Source: Platycnemis pennipes (Eukaryota > Arthropoda > Insecta > Odonata > Platycnemididae). From it: a stretch of DNA of 64,000 nucleotides. Location of the stretch: the NCBI GenBank assembly GCA_933228895.1, contig OW121856.1, forward strand, positions 114,179,163 to 114,243,162. Reading direction: 5' to 3'. Every line of letters begins with the position of its first letter. The stretch's first letter is position 1. This document shows, one piece after another, positions 57,787-64,000 of the stretch. A program made the position numbers and the translations under genes. The notes under the pieces are model-generated. The model saw only the letters and a list, made by a program, of their open reading frames with translations. It did not search any database and was not told the origin of the DNA.

Positions 57787-59498
57787 CATTCAGTTGTGAG
57801 TCTTAGTTATTTAGCTGTGAATCAGTCGTACAATGTATCTGTTTTGTATATCCTTAATGTGATATTTGCCTAGTAGCGTTATAATTCATAATCACCATGT
57901 ATTTCGCTCATCACAAGGAATCCGAGGCTACCTTGTTCGGAAGATTTTACATCATGTTTTTTTTTAACTTCCGAGACTCACGAGTCAAGAGGTAGATGCA
58001 GCACACTAGCTTGTAGTAAATACGTGCTTGCAGTTCTAAAAATACTAGACGATGATTATTAAAATGATAATACAAGTACGATCACATGTCTAAACAAAAT
58101 CTTATGTAAGATCATCTTCGATTCCCATACCCCCCTTCGCGAGACTGTGAGTCATCCTCCCCTCCCCACCTTTCATGCTCAAAGTAATTATTGAATGGCA
58201 CCCTTAGCTCCATCTCGAAGCAATTTGGTCAGGTCACAAACCACCTCAAATATGACATTCCTAAAAATGATGCTGCCATTGCTTATTGCCTACTGTTTTC
58301 GCTCGCAGTGGCGCAATTACGTTTTGTTTGTTTATACAAATATTTTTACATTTTTGGTTCCCTTACAATCAAGGGGTTATAACCACATTAGTCAAATTGT
58401 TATTCGCTTCTAAACGTCACTCGTGCCATCCGATTTTGATCCAGTCTAACAACTTGGGCTTGGTTTGTATTTTTCGCTCAACCTGTGCCAGAGTCCGCCA
58501 GTAAATTGGCCATTAACTTTCCCTTCGATGCCTTTTCAGTAATCTTAAACTTCCCAGAGCTACCACAACGCATTACCTCTTCCTTGAAGAATTAGACATT
58601 GTCAATTTGTAATTTTACCGAAGGAAACATACACGGCCATGGAAATACGATATGCGGCTGTGTACCCGTGGCTGCGAAATGTGTATTATAAGTATGTATA
58701 ATTTGTGTTAGGGCTTAACTTGTGAATGTTTAATGTATTTTTTCATTCTTATAGCTTTTAATGTATTGATATCAGCTTTTAACATTTTATGAGTTTTGAT
58801 GAAAGTATAATACATCAGAAATAAAATATTCCGATAATAGCAAACCTTTTGGCGATCGGTCAGGGAAATTGGTAAAGCCATCAGGGAAAAGTCAGGGAAT
58901 TTGAAAATTGGATATCAGTAGCCACCCTGTATTAGATACCGATAACAACGATGGAAGTTAGGTGGGCTGAGTTAGTTACCACGAGTAAAAATGTGGCAGT
59001 CGGCAATGCCCTGAGGTCACAATGGCAATCTCAGATGATAATGCATTGATGATGCCTTCATAGAAGTTGGACACGATCGGTATTCTGTTGGCACACCCAT
59101 TGTTCAGTGCCAAAACGCAGTACCATCCTCGAGTACGCCAGGTAATATTTGAATCCACGCCTTGTCGCCGTTCATCCAGTAATTACCTCTTCATACTTGA
59201 AGAAAATTTTAAACCAGGTTTTCCCTTTTTCAGTCCTTTGCAGAGCGTCTCTCATTTTAAAATGTGCGCCCTTTGCAGGCTACAACTATTAAACTGGAAT
59301 AATTAGTCACTAAAGCAGAATCACATGAGTTAAATGTGTCTTATGTTAGCAATTAAGAGAATTAAAAAAGAGAGAAGCAAAAGTTGACTACGGCCTTATA
59401 AATGAGAAGCAGTAGCTGTTTTTAAGCTATATTAATTAAAAATTATTCTATTTAAAATAGTTTTCTAAAGTCATCTGTCTCATCCCTTTCCTCATTTC
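57787..59498. other. Sequence without recognised gene
   Basis: Short frames at 58191-58504 and 58976-59306 have no family resemblance. A segment at 58850-58930 (GTCAGGGAAATTGG, ATCAGTAGCCACCCTG) looks like the right end of a hAT-type repeat related to, but distinct from, hAT-A. Confidence 0.4.
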
Positions 59499-59775
59499 TT
59501 TGCTGGCTGCTTGCTCAACCTGCCGCAGAATCTTCAAATTCTCTACTCAATCTTCTGACATTAAAAAAACTTGCCCCAAAACATCTATTGCATCCACCAC
59601 TTCCTTCCAACTGGGGTGCACTACGCTATTGCTGGACTCTTCTCTCTCTTCATCGCTCACATCCTGCGTCTCTGCCAAAATTTCGGGATCCTCATTGTCG
59701 GCAAATACAGCGATATCATTATCAATACTCGCATACTCTTCGAAAGATACCCCTTCAATGTTTAATAATAAATGT
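59499..59775 (-). pseudogene. Tigger-type transposase C-terminal tail
   Basis: The minus-strand frame from about 59775 reads NIEGVSFEEYASIDNDIAVF, EDPEILAETQDVSDEE and SWKEVVDAIDVL, the acidic C-terminus of pogo/Tigger (jerky-like) transposases (F-EYV-ID--, then I---V--L). It ends in a TGA shortly after. Upstream sequence is replaced by Copia at about 59800, so only the tail remains. The plus-strand Ser-rich frames here are shadows. Confidence 0.65.
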
Positions 59776-59835
59776 GAAGGTTGTCTGTATAGTAAGTCTC
59801 ATAGATGAAAATATGGAAATAGACCTCGAGGGACA

Positions 59836-60318
59836 GTGCCTGGTAAATTGATTCACACCGATGTGTGTGGTCCCTTCACTAATGGCATCAAGAAGTTCAA
59901 ATATTACGTGCTCTTAAGGGCGATTATTCGAGCTACAGAATGGTCTACTTCATGCGTCAGAAATCAGAAGTCAAAGACAAACTTGTGCAAATGCTTCAAG
60001 ACGAAATACAGCTGGATATGTTGTGAAAACAATACTCAGCGACAACGGTGGCTAGTTAGATAATGATGCAGTCTGGAAGATACTACTGAGTCTTGGAATC
60101 CAACATCGACTTACAATGCCTTACACACCTGAACAAAATGGTTGTTGTGAACGAGAAAACCATACTCTAGTAGAAGCAGTACGATCAATGATGTACACGA
60201 GAGGTGAATTACCGCAAGTACTTTGGGCAGAACTAATCAACACCGCAGCGTACGTATTGAATAGGACAGGTCCTACTACAGTGAAAGACAGGTCACCATA
60301 TGAACTGTGGTTTGGCTG
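59836..60318 (+). pseudogene. Copia integrase core
   Basis: Frames give GKLIHTDVCGPFTNGIKKFK with the first catalytic Asp, LSDNGG with the second Asp (followed by a TAG stop where Glu-Phe is usual), and MPYTPEQNGCCERENHTLVE with the catalytic Glu. Then VLWAELINTAAYVLNRTGPT and SPYELWFG close the domain. At least two frameshifts (near 59920 and 60060). Confidence 0.88.
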
Positions 60319-60405
60319 AAAACCCCCAGTAAGCCTCTAAAAATTATCGGCAGCAAATGTTATATTCATGTTCCAAAACAGGTTCACTAAAAACTTTGCA
60401 AAAAA

Positions 60406-61344
60406 GTGATCAAAGGTAAGCTTATTGGCTACAAAAAGGACGATGGTTATCATGTATGGGATGGAAGTAAGACCCTCAGATTGAGGGATATTACGTTTGA
60501 AACTGATGTTGAATTCAGAATTTCAACAAAAGCCCCTATCTCTTCAGAGGGAGTTGATGACCAATTGCAAATCCATACCGAAGGTCATGAACCTGGATCA
60601 GAACTAGCTCTAGAGGGAGATGATGCAGGTTTACCTACTGAACCTGCGGAAGATCAAGTTCTTGTTCAAGATCCAGATATTCCCGATGAACAGTTTCAAG
60701 ATTCGATGGAACAAATGGAAGTAATTGAGCCATTGCTTGAAGATTTCCATGGTACAATCTTCGTGATCGAAGTGACATGTTTCGACCAAAAAAGTACGAC
60801 GATTATGTCTGTTTTGTTGGTACTGAATCATTACCAGAGAACTATAATGAAGCAATAAGGAGAGAAGACATGTTGAATGGATCAAAGCAATGAAATGTGA
60901 ATTAACCTCTTTCAAAGAAAATGATGTTTGGACACTTTGTGATCTGCCTCCCAACAAACGACTGCTTCCATGCAAATGGGTATACAGAATCAAACAAAAT
61001 CCAGATGGTTCTGTAGACAAGTATAAAGTGCGAATAGTTTAGAAAGGGTTTAAACAAAGGAAAGGCATAGATTATGAACAGACCTACAGTCCAGTCACTA
61101 GAATGGCCACCGTCAGAGCACTTCTGATTGTCAGTGCTGAAGAGAAACTGCACTTAGTCCAGTTCGATGTATCTACGGCATTTCGAAATGGCAAATTGGA
61201 GGAAGAGGCTTAAATGATGCAGCCAGAAGGGTTTCACGTCGGTTGAAGCGTCAGGCATCGGTTGTGATTTCAGCAACTGAGGTCGAATTGTTGCTGCAAG
61301 TGAAGGCGCACATGAATTAGTTTGGCTCCAAAGGGTGTTCAGCC
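60406..61344 (+). pseudogene. Copia linker, partial reverse transcriptase and RNase H start, first duplicate
   Basis: KGKLIGYKKDDGYHVWD and LRDITFETDVEF end the integrase part. An acidic linker follows (EGDDAGLPTEPAEDQVLVQD). After a frameshift near 60745 the RT opens: WIKAMKCELTSFKENDVWTL, LPCKWVYRIK, KGFKQRKGIDYEQTYSPVTR and LVQFDVSTAFRNG with the first Asp of the RT. It then jumps at about 61245 directly into RNase H (ASVVISATEVE), deleting the YVDD box. A TAG replaces a residue before KGFKQ. Confidence 0.85.
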
Positions 61345-61360
61345 CAATCCATCAGCCCAA

Positions 61361-62144
61361 CCAATTGCAAATCCATACCGAAGGTCATGAACCTGGATCA
61401 GAACTAGCTCTAGAGGGAGATGATGCAGGTTTACCTACTGAACCTGCTGAAGATCAAGTTCTTGTTCAAGATCCAGATATTCCCGATGAACAGTTTCAAG
61501 ATTCGATGGAACAAATGGAAGTAATTGAGCCATTGCTTGAAGATTTCCATGGTACAATCTTCGTGATCGAAGTGACATGTTTCGACCAAAAAAGTACGAC
61601 GATTATGTCTGTTTTGTTGGTACTGAATCATTACCAGAGAACTATAATGAAGCAATAAGGAGAGAAGACATGTTGAATGGATCAAAGCAATGAAATGTGA
61701 ATTAACCTCTTTCAAAGAAAATGATGTTTGGACACTTTGTGATCTGCCTCCCAACAAACGACTGCTTCCATGCAAATGGGTATACAGAATCAAACAAAAT
61801 CCAGATGGTTCTGTAGACAAGTATAAAGTGCGAATAGTTTAGAAAGGGTTTAAACAAAGGAAAGGCATAGATTATGAACAGACCTACAGTCCAGTCACTA
61901 GAATGGCCACCGTCAGAGCACTTCTGATTGTCAGTGCTGAAGAGAAACTGCACTTAGTCCAGTTCGATGTATCTACGGCATTTCGAAATGGCAAATTGGA
62001 GGAAGAGGCTTAAATGATGCAGCCAGAAGGGTTTCACGTCGGTTGAAGCGTCAGGCATCGGTTGTGATTTCAGCAACTGAGGTCGAATTGTTGCTGCAAG
62101 TGAAGGCGCACATGAATTAGTTTGGCTCCAAAGGGTGTTCAGCC
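61361..62144 (+). repeat. Second copy of the 784-bp Copia duplication
   Basis: Matches 60561-61344 almost perfectly. The only difference I found is CCTGCGGAAG versus CCTGCTGAAG. A 16-bp linker (CAATCCATCAGCCCAA) lies between the copies. The same stops, frameshifts and RT deletion appear in both, so decay came first and duplication later, or the duplication is an assembly artefact. Confidence 0.92.
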
Positions 62145-62419
62145 AACTAACAAATTTAAAAGGAATGCCTGCATTAAAAGTGGATAATGAGGCTGCGATT
62201 CGACTTGCTCACAACCCAGAATTCCACAAGCAGACAAAGCATATCTGAGTTAGACATTTCTTTGCACGGGAGACAGGACAAGAAGGTCTTGTGGACGTTC
62301 AGAAAACTGGGACTGATGACCAACTTGCTGACATTATGACCAAGGCAGTACCAAAGCCTAGACTGGTTAGGATTCGCACTGAACTGGGACTTTTTTCATT
62401 TAATGAGGGAAAGTGTTAA
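62145..62419 (+). pseudogene. Copia RNase H C-terminus
   Basis: Continues the second duplicate: LTNLKGMPALKVDNEAAIRL, HKQTKHI then RHFFARE, and DQLADIMTKAVPKPR, the D-A and H-RHH-(I/F)-R-, LAD-TK boxes of Copia RNase H. One stop between KHI and VRHFF. Ends at TAA 62417-62419. Confidence 0.85.
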
Positions 62420-62439
62420 GGTTGCTTCTTGCATCCATG

Positions 62440-62880
62440 CAATAGTAACATTAGTGGAAAAAGAAATTGATACTTGATTGGCAGTGTGTACTGGTGCTAT
62501 TGGTTCAACAGATTTTTCAGTGCAGCATTTTGGAAAGCTGAATTTGACACACATTGAACTCATCTTTCTTCTTCAATCTTTCTAACATTGGTATCTTCAA
62601 CAGCACTTCCTGATGTATGTGTCCGAGTCTCTTGTGCCATCTATCTAGATCACTAATTGCATGACAGACTACACCACTGATTGGATTGACTGCGTTTGAT
62701 TCAGTCTTAATTTCTCCTACACTGGTCTTTACCAAATAAACTCTGTCTTTCTTCTTGGCGGAAAAAATCAGTTCATCCTTATCCATCACCACTTCTTTTT
62801 CACCCGAGAACACCACATCCAGACCTTTACTGGTAAGCTGCGATGCTGACATCAATCCACATTCTAAATCAGGTACATAC
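62440..62880 (-). pseudogene. Copia protease/GAG-pre-integrase fragment, inverted
   Basis: Minus-strand frame from 62880: YVPDLECGLMSASQLTSKG, SAKKKDRVYLV, then LDRWHKRLGHIHQEVLLKIP, the L-V-(D/N)L-S-SQL end of the protease region and the WH-RLGH GAG-pre-integrase signature, followed by a degenerate C--C zinc pair (NVCQ). It faces the plus-strand Copia body and may be from the same family by inversion. It is cut at 62880 by a Gypsy LTR. Confidence 0.82.
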
Positions 62881-63035
62881 TGTTATATAATATATCGATG
62901 ATATCGAATCGGTCAATTGTGTCAGATCGATATAGCAGAGTAAAGGGGGATTAAAACAGGCAGTCTGTGCTAGAGATGCATCATGTGTGTTTCATGTGTG
63001 TCATTGTAAAAGAGAATAAAGTCTGAAATGAAACA
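62881..63035 (+). repeat. Gypsy-type 5' LTR, 155 bp
   Basis: Starts TGTTATATAATATATCGATG and ends GAAATGAAACA (TG...CA). It contains AATAAA at 63015-63020 as a polyadenylation signal, and is followed by TGGTGACAGCGGTGTGG, which has the look of a primer-binding site. The boundary coincides with the end of the inverted Copia fragment, which marks the insertion point. The 3' LTR is outside the window. Exact start rests on this logic, not on comparison of two LTRs. Confidence 0.7.
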
Positions 63036-63143
63036 TGGTGACAGCGGTGTGGCCTATTGTCTCAATCAGTGGATGAGCTTAATATTGAGGCGCATTCTCG
63101 GACATTGGCCAACCAGTTAACCAGCATATTGGACGTATTGAAG

Positions 63144-63951
63144 ATGGCGAGGTGACTACTGCATCAGACCATTTGGTGCCGATGGAGTATGGAGGTGATA
63201 TGGCTATTGCTTGGAAACGCTACAAACGTTACTTTCTCAGATTTATTGATGCATATTGTGACAAAGCCCCCGACAAAAAGAAGGTAGCCATTTTGTTGAA
63301 CGGTGCTGGCGATCAAGCTAATGACATTTACGATTCCTTTAATTTAGGCGATGACGAAAAAAACAACTTGGGAATTGTATTTAAAAAATTTGATGATTAT
63401 TATGTGCCAAGACTAGCATTACCTACTACAGGCATTTGTTTTTTACGAGAAAGCAAGAGGTAACTGAACCGTATGAGCAGTATATGGCCTCCTTGAAGAA
63501 TTTGAGTAGGGTTTGTGAATTTGGGGATCTGATTGATGGATTGGTTCGTGGCATTTTTATCTGTGGAATCTCGGACAAAGATATGCAAGTAAGACTTCTA
63601 GGTATGGGTGATATATCAAGTGATAGGGCTTTAGAAGCTGCACGGAATCAGGCGACTATTAGCAGACAGATTCAGCAAGTAAAGTTTGAGTACAAAGATG
63701 AACCGGTAGATACAATTCAACATAATTCTTTTAAACGTAGCTAACACAAAGTTAATACAAGTGACGATAAATGCAATATGAAGTCATCGGTTAATAGCCA
63801 AACTCAGATGGCTCCGAAGATAAACGAGTGTAAATATTGTGGATATTCCTTTGCGAGAGGTCATTGCCCAGCGTATGGGAAGGTGTGTAAGAATTGTAAC
63901 GAGTTAAATCACTTTTCAAGGGTTTGTGGAGCAAGAAGACAAGTTAATTAG
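63144..63951 (+). pseudogene. Gypsy gag, capsid and nucleocapsid, frameshifted
   Basis: The first frame (63152-63463) has AIAWKRYKRYFLRFIDA and KKKVAILLNGAGDQANDIYD, the start of a retrotransposon capsid. The second frame (from about 63436) has FFTRKQEVTEPYEQYMASL, CEFGDLIDGLVRGIFICGI, and LLGMGD, the R-Q---E-Y, C-FG, (I/V)-R--IV-GI layout. A third block near 63825-63940 gives CKYCGYSFARGHCPAYGK then CKNCNELNHFSRVC, two Cys-rich nucleocapsid knuckles. One frameshift near 63436 and a TAA at 63742. The pol region runs off the right edge. Confidence 0.85.
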
Positions 63952-64000
63952 TTAGAAGACAGTGACGTTGATTATGAAAATAAGTTAGTAATGGATTCGC

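Larger units (their letters stand above)
59800..62419 (+). mobile_element. Copia-type LTR retrotransposon, internal part, decayed and partly duplicated
   Basis: Integrase (59836-60318), linker and RT start (60406-61210), and RNase H end (62045-62400) in the usual Copia order IN-RT-RH. The 5' part (gag, protease) is missing and the RT active-site box and thumb are deleted. 60561-61344 is tandemly repeated at 61361-62144. The 3' end passes AATGAGGGAAAG, a possible polypurine tract, into TGTTAAGGTTGC, a possible LTR start at about 62415. Confidence 0.85.

Noticed and set aside
59500..59851. Plus-strand Ser/Cys-rich frames
   Set aside because: They are antisense to a recognisable Tigger C-terminal tail on the minus strand.
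55542..64000. A further ANKRD13C exon
   Set aside because: I looked for a segment starting with a split Asp codon followed by an Ile-Pro-Val-Phe-like peptide and a final Phe-Pro-Asp-Leu; none was visible.

Overview
This is a eukaryotic window, most likely from an arthropod with a large, repeat-rich genome. It has long introns, canonical gt/ag splice junctions, and remnants of many DNA transposon families plus Penelope-like, LINE, Copia and Gypsy elements. Nothing seen fixes the species. No prokaryotic operon, CRISPR array or phage gene is visible.

The only host gene I recognise is an orthologue of ANKRD13C on the + strand, seen as four coding exons: 875-1006, 31787-31960, 32883-33032 and 55412-55541. 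The exons join in phase and read as one continuous protein segment, which resembles the GPCR-chaperone domain of ANKRD13C. Earlier exons lie left of the window and the last coding exon(s) lie to the right. Almost everything else sits in two huge introns (about 30.8 kb and 22.4 kb) and in the partial intron after 55541.

First large intron (1007-31786). Two Penelope-like (PLE) fragments lie head to head at 1130-2180. A hAT-like element (called hAT-A here, 3030-5887) holds a second family (hAT-B). An internally deleted piggyBac element spans 6060-9335. A deep nest spans 11035-26745. Its host is a left-truncated hAT-B copy, interrupted by a TTAA-flanked element with a Mutator/Kolobok-like transposase and a YqaJ-type nuclease (11535-16938), which itself carries a PLE with RT and GIY-YIG domains. 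The same host is also interrupted by an 8.9-kb hAT-like element (hAT-C, 17408-26307), which carries a complete further hAT-B copy (23354-25154). A Tigger/pogo element with a second pogo-like element inside follows at 26753-30036.

Second large intron (33033-55411). It holds a fold-back element with CCCATGGG palindromic arms (about 35147-37668), a pogo-type transposase remnant (38911-39780), an AATAGGGTAGTTTCC-ended element in two copies, a deleted piggyBac (43800-44790), a Tigger element (45727-49763) with several small insertions including a tRNA-like sequence, and a hAT element with a CGGBP1-like N-terminus (50740-53933).

Right end (55542-64000). It holds an R2/R4-like LINE endonuclease-domain fragment, a piggyBac (PGBD4-like) pseudogene, a Tigger C-terminal scrap, a decayed Copia element with a nearly identical 784-bp tandem duplication, an inverted Copia fragment, and the 5' end of a Gypsy element (short LTR plus gag) running off the window.

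Most coding remnants carry stops or frameshifts, so few if any transposons here are active. The most useful signals are several nearly exact element boundaries (inverted ends plus target-site duplications), which let insertions be ordered in time. Also notable are the unrelated families with arms packed with different palindromic motifs, a hammerhead-like motif in the PLE tail, and the nuclease-transposase fusion.
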